From: Neobacillus thermocopriae
GTDB taxonomy: Bacteria > Bacillota > Bacilli > Bacillales > Cytobacillaceae
Length of the DNA stretch: 64,000 nucleotides
Assembly: GCF_010975035.1 (NCBI RefSeq)
Contig: NZ_JAAIUV010000004.1
Location: 124,001-188,000 of the forward strand
Direction: 5' to 3'
Part shown: positions 1-8,483 of the stretch, piece after piece
Numbering within the stretch: position 1 is the first letter of the stretch
Layout: each line of letters opens with the position of its first letter
The notes under the pieces: generated by a model
Database searches by the model: none
What the model was told of the DNA's origin: nothing
What the model saw: only the letters and a program-made list of their open reading frames with translations
Position numbers and translations under genes: made by a program

Positions 1-9
1 GGCGTACTT

Positions 10-185
10 GAAATAGGCAGGTCTCCTGGCTCATGAATCATCGCTTCCTATGTCTTCCCATCGTTCAGACAGTGACAATGTATAGGTCGCTCCTCATTTA
101 CAGTGGCGGGACCGCGTTGGATTTTCACCAAACTTCCCTTTTAAGTTAAAAACTTATGTCCATAAAGTTTTTAAACACCTATTTC
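10..185 (-). promoter_or_regulatory. Cobalamin (B12) riboswitch aptamer
   Basis: Read on the minus strand, this stretch contains the B12 box AGCCAGGAGACCTGCC and the conserved core segment GGTCCCGCCACTGT preceded by GGTGAAAATCC. The P1 helix closes with GAAATAGG at 178-185 pairing CCTATTTC at 10-17, so the whole aptamer is inside the window. The controlled gene lies to the left of base 1 on the minus strand and is not visible; such leaders usually control cobalamin synthesis, cobalt or B12 import, or B12-independent isozymes. The expression platform is also out of view. Confidence 0.93.
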
Positions 186-224
186 TATGTATTCAGTTTT
201 TATCTAATTCAATTATAAAGAATA

Positions 225-248
225 CAAAATGATTTGTATATCATTTTT
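225..248 (-). terminator. Possible terminator of the rib operon
   Basis: A short AT-rich hairpin, AAATGAT-ATACAA-ATCATTT on the minus strand, follows the ribH stop codon and separates it from the cobalamin riboswitch. The stem is weak, so termination here is a guess. Confidence 0.4.
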
Positions 249-261
249 TCGACAATTCTTT

Positions 262-732
262 TTATTTTTCGAAACTTCTACTTAAATTGGCCATTTCAAT
301 CGCTACGGCAGCCGCTTCCCATCCTTTATTACCGGCTTTCGTACCAGCGCGTTCGATTGCCTGCTCAATAGAATCCGTCGTTAACACACCAAAAACGACT
401 GGTAAACCGGAGTTTAATGCTACGGTATTTACTCCTTTGGCCACTTCATTGCATACATAGTCAAAATGTGGTGTGGATCCACGGATAACAGCCCCTAATG
501 TTATGACCGCATCATATTTTTTGCTATTAGCCATTTTTTGTGCAATTAGTGGAATTTCGAATGCCCCTGGCACCCATGCAATATCTACGTCTTTCTCCTC
601 TACTCCATGTCTTTTTAACGCATCTTGAGCTCCACTTAATAACTTGCTCGTAATAAACTCATTAAAACGCCCTACAACAATTCCAATTCTTAATCCAGTA
701 CCTACTAAATTGCCTTCAAAAATACGTCCCAT
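262..732 (-). CDS. ribH: 6,7-dimethyl-8-ribityllumazine synthase
   Basis: This 156-residue protein condenses 3,4-dihydroxy-2-butanone 4-phosphate with 5-amino-6-ribitylaminouracil, the penultimate step of riboflavin synthesis. The family signatures are visible: an N-terminal [10 protein letters not shown] segment, VPGAFEIP near residue 52, and the phosphate/catalytic region [14 protein letters not shown] near residues 80-94 with the conserved His. Length is normal for the family, which forms 60-mer capsids. It is the last gene of the FMN-riboswitch operon ribE-ribB-ribH, 38 bases after ribB's stop. It needs products of RibB (adjacent) and of the RibA/RibD branch, which is not encoded here. 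Confidence 0.96.
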   Translation of the reverse strand: MGRIFEGNLVGTGLRIGIVVGRFNEFITSKLLSGAQDALKRHGVEEKDVDIAWVPGAFEIPLIAQKMANSKKYDAVITLGAVIRGSTPHFDYVCNEVAKGVNTVALNSGLPVVFGVLTTDSIEQAIERAGTKAGNKGWEAAAVAIEMANLSRSFEK

Positions 733-770
733 CTTAAACCCTCCAAGTAAATGATTGTTTATTCTCTTTT

Positions 771-1400
771 TTAATGACGAAGATGTTGTTCATGATGTTC
801 TTTCTTCGTCCGGTATTCAATCAAATCTTTAATGGTAATGAATTTTAAATGAAAGCGATCCGCTATTTTACGAAGCTCAGGAACACGGGCCATTGTCCCA
901 TCTTCATTCATGATTTCACAAATGACACCAGCAGGCTTGGCACCCGCCAACTTTGCGAGGTCTACTGCTGCTTCTGTATGACCGTTTCGGCGAAGGACAC
1001 CGCCCTCCTTAGCGATTAATGGAAAGATATGTCCCGGCCTTTTGAAATCCTCTGGTTTTGAATTCGGATCCATCATACTTAATATCGTAGCTGATCGTTC
1101 AAATGCTGATATTCCTGTTGTCGTATATTTATGGTCAATACTTACGGTAAAGGCCGTTCCATGAGAATCCGTATTGACTGTTACCATAGGTGACAGATCA
1201 AGTTTTCGTGCTAGTTCTTCTTCAATTGGTACACATATCAGTCCTCTCCCATGGGTGGCCATAAAATTGATAATATCAGGTGTGGCTTTTTCTGCTAAAG
1301 CGATGAAATCACCTTCATTTTCCCTGTCCTCATCATCACAAACAATGATGACTTTCCCATTTTTCAAATCTTCAATCGCTTCTTCAATAGTATCGAACAT
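771..1400 (-). CDS. ribB: 3,4-dihydroxy-2-butanone 4-phosphate synthase (stand-alone)
   Basis: The protein converts ribulose 5-phosphate to 3,4-dihydroxy-2-butanone 4-phosphate plus formate. It carries the DHBP synthase domain with [11 protein letters not shown] near the N-terminus, the THGRGLICV segment, and RPGHIFPL...[10 protein letters not shown] toward the middle. The start is placed at ATG 1400 because AAAGGAGTGATCAGC sits just upstream; the longer frame to 1418 would begin before that site. At 209 residues it matches single-domain RibB. In Bacillus subtilis the same operon position holds the two-domain RibBA of about 398 residues; here translation ends in a short His/Lys-rich tail and the GTP cyclohydrolase II domain is absent. 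Confidence 0.93.
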   Translation of the reverse strand: MFDTIEEAIEDLKNGKVIIVCDDEDRENEGDFIALAEKATPDIINFMATHGRGLICVPIEEELARKLDLSPMVTVNTDSHGTAFTVSIDHKYTTTGISAFERSATILSMMDPNSKPEDFKRPGHIFPLIAKEGGVLRRNGHTEAAVDLAKLAGAKPAGVICEIMNEDGTMARVPELRKIADRFHLKFITIKDLIEYRTKKEHHEQHLRH

Positions 1401-1441
1401 GCTGATCACTCCTTTCATGATTTCCTGACTGACCTAAAATG

Positions 1442-2101
1442 TTAGTAAAATCCATTTTCTTCTAAAAATTTTTCCGTTATTCCCTTCTTTTTATTTTGTG
1501 CTGGTTCGCTTGAAACATGGGTCAAAAAGTGCGCGACATATTTTCCTATCATGTCACACTCCAAATTCACGATATCTCCAGGACCTTTTAGCCCTAAAAC
1601 AGACTCAGACAAAGTATGGGGAATAATAGATAATATAAAGCCTTCATCAGATACACCAAATACCGTCAAACTTGTCCCATCGACCGCAATAGAACCTTTA
1701 TAAATCACATATTTCATAATTTCCGGTCCAGCCGTAATTTCATAGTAGACGGCGTTTTCGTACGCTCTTTTCTTCTTGATCATCCCGATTCCATCTACAT
1801 GACCGGAAACAAAATGACCACCAAATCTCCCGTTAGCGGCCATCGCCCGTTCCAGATTAACCTTTGAACCTCGGGTAACCTCGTTTAGACTTGTGGCCTT
1901 TACAGTTTCTGGCATGACATCTACTGTAAAGCTATTTCCAGTAAATGAGGTTACGGTTAAACACACGCCATTAACGGCAATACTGTCTCCTAAATGGATA
2001 TCTTCAAGGATTTTCTTCGCTTCGATGGTAAGAACGAACGAATTACCTGACCGTTGAATATTTGATACCAACCCAATTTCTTCCACTATTCCAGTAAACA
2101 T
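1442..2101 (-). CDS. ribE: Riboflavin synthase alpha chain
   Basis: Riboflavin synthase dismutates two 6,7-dimethyl-8-ribityllumazine molecules into riboflavin and the pyrimidine precursor. The diagnostic N-terminus MFTGIVEEIG is present, and the 219 residues form two tandem lumazine-binding repeats, each with a VNGVCLTV / VDGTSLTV motif near residues 44 and 141 and a GGHFVSGHVDG segment near residue 95. GGAGAAATCAT precedes the ATG. It is the first gene after the FMN riboswitch; in B. subtilis ribD would precede it, but here the leader runs straight into ribE. Confidence 0.96.
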   Translation of the reverse strand: MFTGIVEEIGLVSNIQRSGNSFVLTIEAKKILEDIHLGDSIAVNGVCLTVTSFTGNSFTVDVMPETVKATSLNEVTRGSKVNLERAMAANGRFGGHFVSGHVDGIGMIKKKRAYENAVYYEITAGPEIMKYVIYKGSIAVDGTSLTVFGVSDEGFILSIIPHTLSESVLGLKGPGDIVNLECDMIGKYVAHFLTHVSSEPAQNKKKGITEKFLEENGFY

Positions 2102-2144
2102 ATGATTTCTCCTTCATTTGGTTAGGTAACAATAAGTAAATATA

Positions 2145-2176
2145 GAAAAAACCCTAAAGGATTCTTCCTCTAGGGT
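2145..2176 (-). terminator. Attenuator terminator of the FMN riboswitch
   Basis: On the minus strand ACCCTAGAGGA pairs with TCCTTTAGGGT and is followed by a run of six T. It lies between the FMN aptamer and ribE, as expected for an expression platform that ends transcription when FMN is bound. Confidence 0.85.
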
Positions 2177-2246
2177 CATTTTGAGACAATAAGAAACTAA
2201 GGCTTAATATTAGGAAAATTTTTTCCTTTGATTAAACCTGATTTCT

Positions 2247-2388
2247 TTCCTTCTCCCATCCAGACTTTAACTGTCGGCTCCGGAATTTCACCGGATCCAC
2301 CGTTTAACAAAATCGTTAAACGGGTCACGGACTAAGAAGCTCAAGCTTCATCACCGCCGGTTAGGAATTTCACCTGACCCCGAAGGAA
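2247..2388 (-). promoter_or_regulatory. FMN riboswitch (RFN element)
   Basis: The minus strand holds the conserved RFN blocks in order: TTCCTTCGGGG, GGTGAAATTCC, ACCGGCGGTGATG, GAAGCTTGAGC, GTCCGTGACCC, GGATCCGGTGAAATTCCGG, AGCCGACAGTTAAAGTC and TGGGAGAAGGAA. The P1 helix pairs 2382-2388 with 2247-2253. A terminator follows at 2145-2176. It controls the ribE-ribB-ribH operon in response to FMN. Confidence 0.97.
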
Positions 2389-2447
2389 TGAATATGTAGT
2401 TTTTACTATTATACTGAATTTTTTTTGGAAAGGGAAATGATTCGTTC

Positions 2448-2915
2448 TTATTTATAAATTTTCACTGGCAAATATATGTCAAAATGAAGATCTCCAGCTT
2501 TATTTTGAAGGACATGTTCATGTTTGTAGACTTCTAAACTGAGTGCCTGATAGTCCTGATCATAACCGTATTCTTTCATCCAAGCATAAATATGATGATA
2601 TGTATTTTTAATTTCTTCAAATCTTCCAACATGGGTGGTATGAACATAATACTTCTTTGGAATCGTAAAACCGGACATCCCTTCAGGAATATCATCTAAT
2701 TTTTCTACAGGTGCCATCACATAATAAGTTAAATCTGTTTCTCTACTATGAAATGGAGCAATGAATACCGGTTCATCCGTTTTATAGGCTATATCGTGAA
2801 GCCGTTTTTCCATTTCATCAAAAAGTTGAGGAATGATAGTCCTTTGAGAATGATCGCCACTCCAAGAAATTCCGACAACTTTCATCTCTTCTTTCTCAAC
2901 CACTTTGATATCCAA
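2448..2915 (-). CDS. GyrI-like effector-binding domain protein
   Basis: This 155-residue protein resembles the stand-alone GyrI-like / AraC effector-binding (SHV) domain, which binds small hydrophobic molecules. Visible features are the opening VVEKEEMKVVGISW strand, a middle DLTYYVMAPVEK segment with IPKKYYVHTTHVGRFEEI, and a C-terminal HFDIYLPV strand that typically closes the fold. No DNA-binding domain is attached, so it is not itself a regulator. The start is a TTG codon preceded by AAAGGGGGATTATT. It stands alone between the FMN leader and a divergent membrane protein. Ligand unknown. Confidence 0.75.
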   Translation of the reverse strand: MDIKVVEKEEMKVVGISWSGDHSQRTIIPQLFDEMEKRLHDIAYKTDEPVFIAPFHSRETDLTYYVMAPVEKLDDIPEGMSGFTIPKKYYVHTTHVGRFEEIKNTYHHIYAWMKEYGYDQDYQALSLEVYKHEHVLQNKAGDLHFDIYLPVKIYK

Positions 2916-3233
2916 AATAATCCCCCTTTTCTATATCTAGCTTATTCTATTATTCTCAAATTATCCTAAAATTCCTGCAAAAAAATTTAACATAATGAAA
3001 TTATTAATATTTTAAAAAAATAACAAAAGTAATTGAAAGCTGTCTAAATGTAATGTGAAAAGTGGAAATGCCTAGTTCGTTAAGGGAATTTAAGCAGTCC
3101 TTTCAAAAAAACAAAAAATAGATTCTTATGTTAAAATAGCTCTTTACAAAAAAATGTTCAGAATGAATGAAAAAGCATATCATACAAGTATTAGGAAAAA
3201 TTTGTTAATATAGTAATAGGAGGTGTTCTTCCA
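2916..3233. other. Intergenic region, no gene seen
   Basis: This AT-rich stretch lies between two divergent genes. It must hold both promoters, but I cannot pick convincing -35/-10 pairs and see no open frame with a ribosome binding site. Confidence 0.5.
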
Positions 3234-3476
3234 ATGAAACTAAAAGGTTTCATCATAACATTTGGGTCGTTTGCATTCACAACTTTCCTTCTTTATTTTC
3301 TTGGTTATATCTTTACGATTCCATGGTTCATGTTCCATTACGAATACACTCATGATGCCGGGGAATTCTTTATTTCTATCGGGTCGTCGCTAGTTCCCAT
3401 CATAATCGGATTGGTAGTCAGTTATATGGCAGAAAAAATGTTTATATACAAAGAACGAAAAAAATGGCTCGATTAA
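3234..3476 (+). CDS. Small two-helix membrane protein
   Basis: An 80-residue protein of unknown function starts 9 bases after a strong AGGAGG. Two hydrophobic segments, about residues 6-30 and 47-66, suggest two membrane helices joined by a short aromatic and acidic loop, with a basic tail (YKERKKW) probably in the cytoplasm. A shared terminator hairpin follows at 3501-3524. I do not recognise the family and see no functional link to the neighbours. Confidence 0.75.
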   Translation: MKLKGFIITFGSFAFTTFLLYFLGYIFTIPWFMFHYEYTHDAGEFFISIGSSLVPIIIGLVVSYMAEKMFIYKERKKWLD

Positions 3477-3500
3477 AAAATTTATATAAAATAACAAAAA

Positions 3501-3524
3501 AAGACCCAAAATAGGGTCTTTATT
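3501..3524. terminator. Bidirectional terminator
   Basis: AAGACCC-AAAATA-GGGTCTTT with A runs on the left and T runs on the right lies between the convergent small membrane protein gene and the cold-shock gene, so it can serve both. Confidence 0.8.
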
Positions 3525-3532
3525 GTTGAAGA

Positions 3533-3733
3533 TTATATTTTGCGGACATTCACTGCCTGCATTCCACGTTCACCATGTTCTAAATCAAATTCAACTTCTT
3601 GGCCTTCCTCTAATGATTTATAACCTTCTCCTTGAATAGCCGAGAAATGAACAAAAACATCCTCTCCGCCATCACGCTGAATAAATCCATAACCTTTTTC
3701 ATTATTAAACCATTTTACCTTGCCGTGTTCCAT
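3533..3733 (-). CDS. Cold-shock protein (CspA family)
   Basis: A 66-residue single OB-fold nucleic-acid-binding protein. The RNA-binding motifs are clear: RNP1 as KGYGFIQ and RNP2 as VFVHFSAI, after the usual GKVKWFN opening. Such proteins act as RNA chaperones and antiterminators in the cytoplasm. It is more acidic and more diverged than the second Csp encoded at 62521-62721. An AGGAGG lies before the ATG, and the leader is AT-rich. Confidence 0.96.
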   Translation of the reverse strand: MEHGKVKWFNNEKGYGFIQRDGGEDVFVHFSAIQGEGYKSLEEGQEVEFDLEHGERGMQAVNVRKI

Positions 3734-3893
3734 TCAAATATAGCCTCCTGGTGTATCATAAAAAAATTTGCAAAATCCATTTGCATTATTATCATTGGCT
3801 TGTTGATTGATTTCTATTCCAAATTCTCATCTGTCTGACCTTTGTTTCCTGCACATTTCCCCTTAAACATCAGTATCCAATTTTGATTTTATA

Positions 3894-3913
3894 AGTTTAC
3901 ATAATATAATTAT
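3894..3913. repeat. 20-bp direct repeat, copy 1
   Basis: The 20-base word AGTTTACATAATATAATTAT occurs here and again at 4014-4033, exactly 120 bases apart. The inner ATAATATAATTAT is nearly self-complementary. Both copies lie in the AT-rich space between the ABC exporter and the cold-shock gene. Confidence 0.8.
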
Positions 3914-4013
3914 GTTTATAAATTTACACGATTATCTTGGCTCTTACTGATTCATTTTAAATACTCATATATCCATTATTCCTTGAATATCGAATCACCA
4001 TTAAGGATAAATT

Positions 4014-4033
4014 AGTTTACATAATATAATTAT
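4014..4033. repeat. 20-bp direct repeat, copy 2
   Basis: Exact second copy of the word at 3894-3913. It lies just outside the exporter's terminator. Protein binding or a decayed duplication are both possible. Confidence 0.8.
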
Positions 4034-4042
4034 ATTCACCTA

Positions 4043-4075
4043 AAAAAATATATCCCTGTGATGATTCACAGGGAT
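4043..4075 (-). terminator. Terminator of the ABC exporter gene
   Basis: On the minus strand ATCCCTGTGA-ATCA-TCACAGGGAT is followed by ATATTTTTTT, directly after the exporter's stop codon. Confidence 0.88.
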
Positions 4076-4085
4076 TATTGTTTTC

Positions 4086-5804
4086 TTATGTTTGTTGAAA
4101 TTGTACCCGATGAAGATTGGCAAAAATTCCACCTTGTTCAATTAATTCGTCATGGCGCCCTTCTTCTGCAATCCCCTCTTCAGTGACAACAAATATACGA
4201 TCTGCATTTCGGATCGTTGCGAGTCGATGGGCAATAATCAATGTCGTACGATTTTGAGCTAGTTCATTCAATGCTTCCTGGATCACCTTTTCAGTTTCCG
4301 TATCGAGAGCTGATGTCGCTTCATCCAATATTAATATCGGTGGATTTTTCAAAAACATCCGGGCAATCGCAATCCGTTGTTTTTGTCCTCCTGACAGTTT
4401 TAAGCCTCTTTCTCCAATTTGGGTTTCATAGCCGTCAGGTAAAGAAGTAATAAATGATTCGAGGTGTGCACGCCGGGCCGCTTCCGCTATTTCCTCATCT
4501 GTTGCATCTCGTTTCCCATAGGCAATATTTTCTCTTATAGTACCAGTAAATAAGAACACATCTTGCTGGACAATCCCAATTTGGGAACGCAACGATTTTT
4601 TGGTCATATTTCGAATATCCATGCCATCGATATGGATGGAACCACTCTGAACATCATAAAATCTTGGAATAAGTGAACAAATGGTTGTTTTTCCAGCACC
4701 GGACGGTCCTACAAATGCGACCGTTTCACCTGCATGAATCTTTAAATTAATGTTTTCTAATACTAATTGATGTGGATCATACCCAAAAGTTACATTTTTA
4801 AATTGAATATTTCCATTTAATCCTGCCACTTCCACAGCATTTGGTTGATCTTTCACTTCTGGTTCTTTATCGATCAGCTCTATAAATCGTTTAAAACCAG
4901 CCATTCCTTTAGGATAAAGTTCCATAATGGCACTGATTTTATCAATTGGTTTAAATAGAACATTCACATACAATACAAATCCAACTAATGCACCATAGGA
5001 AAGTTGATTAGTAAAGCACAACCAAGCACCATAAACCAATACTACAATGGTAATTAGCCTTGTCATCATATAAATACCAGAAAGACTAAATGACATGACC
5101 CGGTAGCCACCCAGTTTCGCTGCTCTGTATTTTTGGTTATTTTTCTTAAATCTAGAAATTTCATATTCTTCATTCGTAAAAGATTGTACTACACGACTAC
5201 CAGCTACACTATCCTCGACACGAGCATTGACATCCGCAATACTTGAATACATTTTCCCCCATGCTTTGTTCATTTTTACATTACATACAACAACCAATAG
5301 GATTAAAAGAGGAAGTATAAGCATGACAACCAATGCCAACTTTACGTTTATCGTGAACATAATCCAAAATGCAGAAATAAAGGTCATTCCTGCAATAAAT
5401 ATATCTTCCGGACCATGATGGGCAAGCTCACCGATATCAAATAAATCGTTTGTAATCCGACTCATGATATGTCCTGTTTTTGTATTATCAAAAAACCGAA
5501 ACGATTGTTTTTGAACATGCTCAAATAGCTCTTGTCTCATATCCGTTTCAATATTTATTCCTAGCTTATGTCCCCAATAATTCACAATAAACTGTAACAA
5601 AGTACTTAATAAATAAAGTAGAAAAAGTCCAATACTTACAGAAACAATGGCGGGCCAATCACTTTTTGGAAGCAAATCATCAATAAACCATTGCATTGCG
5701 AGTGGAAATGCTAATTCTAAAATCGCCACAATGACGGCACTGGTAAAATCGAAAATAAACAGTTTTTTATGCGGTTTGTAGTATGAAAAGAATCGCCAAA
5801 TCAT
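4086..5804 (-). CDS. ABC exporter, fused membrane and ATPase domains
   Basis: A 572-residue half-transporter of the multidrug/lipid exporter class. About six membrane helices fill residues 1-310, followed by an ATPase domain with Walker A GPSGAGKTT, Q-loop, signature LSGGQKQRIA and Walker B ILILDEATSALD, then the switch histidine in IIAHRLAT. The start is placed at ATG 5804, which has AAAGGAGATCGGAC upstream; the frame runs open to 5858 without a better site. It probably works as a homodimer. No partner half-transporter lies next to it, and its substrate cannot be read from sequence. Confidence 0.9.
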   Translation of the reverse strand: MIWRFFSYYKPHKKLFIFDFTSAVIVAILELAFPLAMQWFIDDLLPKSDWPAIVSVSIGLFLLYLLSTLLQFIVNYWGHKLGINIETDMRQELFEHVQKQSFRFFDNTKTGHIMSRITNDLFDIGELAHHGPEDIFIAGMTFISAFWIMFTINVKLALVVMLILPLLILLVVVCNVKMNKAWGKMYSSIADVNARVEDSVAGSRVVQSFTNEEYEISRFKKNNQKYRAAKLGGYRVMSFSLSGIYMMTRLITIVVLVYGAWLCFTNQLSYGALVGFVLYVNVLFKPIDKISAIMELYPKGMAGFKRFIELIDKEPEVKDQPNAVEVAGLNGNIQFKNVTFGYDPHQLVLENINLKIHAGETVAFVGPSGAGKTTICSLIPRFYDVQSGSIHIDGMDIRNMTKKSLRSQIGIVQQDVFLFTGTIRENIAYGKRDATDEEIAEAARRAHLESFITSLPDGYETQIGERGLKLSGGQKQRIAIARMFLKNPPILILDEATSALDTETEKVIQEALNELAQNRTTLIIAHRLATIRNADRIFVVTEEGIAEEGRHDELIEQGGIFANLHRVQFQQT

Positions 5805-6010
5805 GTCCGATCTCCTTTTTACAAAAGTTACAACAATATGATTATATGTGAAAAACAATAATCATTTCTACAATCGAAATTTTTATTTATTCAAAAAAGT
5901 AGTAATAACCGTAATCATACTATCTATTCTTAGTAAAAGGCTATTTTCGTATAGATTGTTGCTATATATTTTGTACAATAGAGTCATAAAAGGTAGAAAA
6001 GGTATTCCGT

Positions 6011-7017
6011 ATGGCAATGGCTTGGCACGATGTTTACTAAGACTTCTATACACTTCCAAAGAAAGAACAGTTGGAATTATTTACTTGTTTCCAGAGCCAA
6101 AATCCGACATTTCAAAAAATGGTCAGAGAGGTTCGTGAAACTCGCTTTTCTAAAGGATTAGCGTGTGTTCACTGTGGAAGTATGTCCGTTAAACGTAGTG
6201 GGAAATATCGTTCTCGCCAACGGTATCTATGTAAAGATTGTGGGAAGTCATTCAACGATATGACAGGTAGCCCATTGTCAGGAACAAGATACCCTCATAA
6301 ATGGCTGAAATACTTTGAGATGATGGTGAAAGGCTACACATTGCCAAAGAGAGCGGAAGAACTTCAGATTCACATTTCAACTGCCTTTTATTGGCGACAC
6401 AAAATTCTATATGCGATTCGTTCTCTTGGTCATCCAACACTAAAGGGAATCGTGCAAAGCGAGGAAACTTACTTTTTAGAAAGTGAAAAAGGCAAAAAGT
6501 TCATCGCTCACAGAAAGGCTCGTAAACGTGGCGGTGTAGCCAAAAAACGTGGCATTTCTAAAGAACAAATTTGTGTGGTAGTTGCATACGATAGAAACGG
6601 ACAAATCCTTTCCCAAATGGTAGGAAGAGGTCGTGTTACGGCTATGGAAATTGATGAGGTGTTAGGAAACATGTTGACACCTCTGTTTTGCTATGCACAG
6701 ATACAGCAACCAACTATAAAAAATTTCGCTACGATGAAGGGATTACAACACGAAGCCATAATGTTCGCAAAGGTGTCTATACGAAGAAAGGAATTTACCA
6801 TATTCAACACGTCAACGGGTATCATACTCGTTTGAAAAAGTGGTTGGATAGGTTTCAAGGTGTAGCAACGAAATACCTTGATAACTACATATTCTGGCAT
6901 CGTTTTCTTGAATTGAATAAGAAGATACCGAAAAAAGAACAAGCGAAAGAAATGTTCCTTGCCTCTTGCCAACAAGTAAATTTTTCAACTGTTGAAACAA
7001 TTAGAAGGAGTGCATAA
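6011..7017 (+). pseudogene. IS1595-family transposase, broken by a stop and a frameshift
   Basis: The reading frame begins at ATG 6011, hits an in-frame TAA at 6038 (codon 10), and continues as a recognisable IS1595-type transposase: a zinc-ribbon with CVHCGS and CKDCGKSF, a short helix-turn-helix region, and a DDE-type domain that starts near QSEETYFLES. At about 6686-6690 (TTTTG) the frame shifts by -1; the rest, from LCTDTATNYKKF to the stop at 7017, carries the conserved KKGIYHIQHVN and GVATKYLDNYIFW segments. One missing T would explain the shift. I found no convincing terminal inverted repeats. The stop lies only 12 bases from the next gene's 3' end. Confidence 0.85.
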
Positions 7018-7028
7018 ATCAATCCCTT

Positions 7029-7319
7029 CTAATGCATTGACCTTGTAATTACTTCAATGACTAACGTAAGAACACCTAAAACGATGGTCATAAAAGTTGA
7101 ACTGAATAATACTTTTCTACTGACAACAGTAAATTTTTGGTTTTTATTGAACTTTCGATAAGCAAAATAGACGAGAATACCCAATATAATTGAGAAGATC
7201 CAACTTATTAAGCCCACTTGTGTAACCAATTTTCGCCAATCGAAAACCCAAAAGTATAGAATGGCGAAATGAATGGCTACTAAGGGGATCGTTATGATTA
7301 CCAATATTAACCTTAACAT
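7029..7319 (-). CDS. Small membrane protein, function unknown
   Basis: About 96 residues with three hydrophobic stretches (roughly residues 2-24, 37-55 and 70-90) separated by short basic loops such as AYRKFNKNQKF. I chose ATG 7319, with GGAAG eight bases upstream; GTG or ATG codons slightly upstream are alternatives. It is convergent with the decayed transposase, and its last codons may have been altered by that element. I do not recognise the family. Confidence 0.65.
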   Translation of the reverse strand: MLRLILVIITIPLVAIHFAILYFWVFDWRKLVTQVGLISWIFSIILGILVYFAYRKFNKNQKFTVVSRKVLFSSTFMTIVLGVLTLVIEVITRSMH

Positions 7320-7420
7320 AATCATCACTTCCAGATTTATTATACCATTATATTCGGAAAAATTTGGTAAACATTTATTGAGTTATTAGCAACAATTTTT
7401 TAGAAAAGAGCCTAGTAAAA

Positions 7421-7446
7421 AAACACTTGGTCACATCCAAGTGTTT
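7421..7446. terminator. Terminator after pssA
   Basis: AAACACTTGG-TCACAT-CCAAGTGTTT is a perfect 10-bp stem. On the minus strand it is followed by TTTTTTAC, so it most likely ends pssA transcription. Confidence 0.82.
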
Positions 7447-7572
7447 CTTCTTTTTATGATGGAAATGATGACCCTTATTCGATTTATCTTCCCTCAAATT
7501 TAAACATATTGAAAAAACCCCATTGTATCCATTCACTTTCTTATTAATGCTTTTTAATCCTTAGATACTTCT

Positions 7573-8271
7573 CTATTGATTTCGTTTCCGCTTTGTTTTC
7601 ACGAGTTGATAACTAATAAAGGCGATATAAAGCGGGATGGCAACGTAAATAAAATAAGGGAATCTTTGCGGTTCTTTTTTAATCACGAAGTAAATAGCTG
7701 TTGCTAAAAATATGGTAACAATGATTCCATATTTCGGTAGAGGAATTTCCTTTAAACTTGGTATTTTTAACGTACTGACCATTAAAAAACAAATGACAAA
7801 AAAGGCAATTGGCAAAATAATTTCAGGCATTTTTCCTTGAAATAACGTTAATAAGGTCAATAACCCTCCACCCGCCGTAATCGGTACTCCTGTAAAATAT
7901 TTGAGGGATGATTGAATGGCATTAATATTAAATCTGGCTAATCGATATGCCCCAAACAATGGAAACAATCCAGCCATTCCCATTCCAATAAGTCCAAATT
8001 GTGAGAAGTAGGAGTAATAAGCCATCATCGCAGGTGCCACTCCAAAGGTAACTATATCAGCAAGTGAATCTAGTTCTTTTCCCAGTTCACTTTCTACTTG
8101 AAGCATTCTTGCGATTCGACCATCCATACTATCCAGCATCATACCGATTAGAATCAGAATAGCCGCATTTCGATAATCCCCCTGGGCAGAATACATCACT
8201 GACAAAAAGCCAAAAAATAAATTTAAAAGTGTAAGTAAATTTGGTATCGCTTGAATAAAAATATGTATCAC
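7573..8271 (-). CDS. pssA: CDP-diacylglycerol--serine O-phosphatidyltransferase
   Basis: An integral membrane enzyme of 232 residues that makes phosphatidylserine from CDP-diacylglycerol and L-serine, the first step toward phosphatidylethanolamine. The CDP-alcohol phosphatidyltransferase signature DG-x2-AR-x8-G-x3-D-x3-D is complete: DGRIARMLQVESELGKELD then SLAD, around residues 49-71. Six to eight hydrophobic segments follow. The start is a GTG with a weak upstream site. In B. subtilis psd follows in the operon; here pssA is alone and ends at its own terminator, so the decarboxylase must be elsewhere. Confidence 0.92.
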   Translation of the reverse strand: MIHIFIQAIPNLLTLLNLFFGFLSVMYSAQGDYRNAAILILIGMMLDSMDGRIARMLQVESELGKELDSLADIVTFGVAPAMMAYYSYFSQFGLIGMGMAGLFPLFGAYRLARFNINAIQSSLKYFTGVPITAGGGLLTLLTLFQGKMPEIILPIAFFVICFLMVSTLKIPSLKEIPLPKYGIIVTIFLATAIYFVIKKEPQRFPYFIYVAIPLYIAFISYQLVKTKRKRNQ

Positions 8272-8390
8272 TCCAAAAATAACAAATTTTAGGAATCGAA
8301 TTCCAGCACTCTTTATTTTAATACGAATAAGGAAGTTTGTCTTTTATTTTACCGTATTTCCTTACAAAAAGTAGTAACAAATTATCATAT

Positions 8391-8413
8391 GGCCTAATGA
8401 TATTGGGCCATTC
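8391..8413. other. Hairpin of unknown role
   Basis: ATGGCC...GGCCAT flanks a short AT loop in the space between pssA and the TerC gene. There is no T run on either side, so it is not a standard terminator. Confidence 0.4.
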
Positions 8414-8430
8414 TTCAAAGATGAATGTAA

Positions 8431-8463
8431 TTAAAAACAGACTGCTTATCAAACGCAGTCTGT
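8431..8463 (-). terminator. Terminator of the TerC-family gene
   Basis: On the minus strand ACAGACTGC pairs with GCAGTCTGT and is followed by TTTTTAATT, just after the TerC stop codon. Confidence 0.88.
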
Positions 8464-8483
8464 GCCAAATTTCTTTCTATTGT

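Noticed and set aside
6686..6690. Programmed -1 frameshift in the transposase
   Set aside because: TTTTG could be slippery, but the early in-frame TAA shows the gene is already broken, so decay or a sequencing error in the T run is simpler.
5840..7080. Terminal inverted repeats for the IS1595-type element
   Set aside because: The best match between the flanks was about 12 of 18 bases in AT-rich DNA, which is not better than chance.
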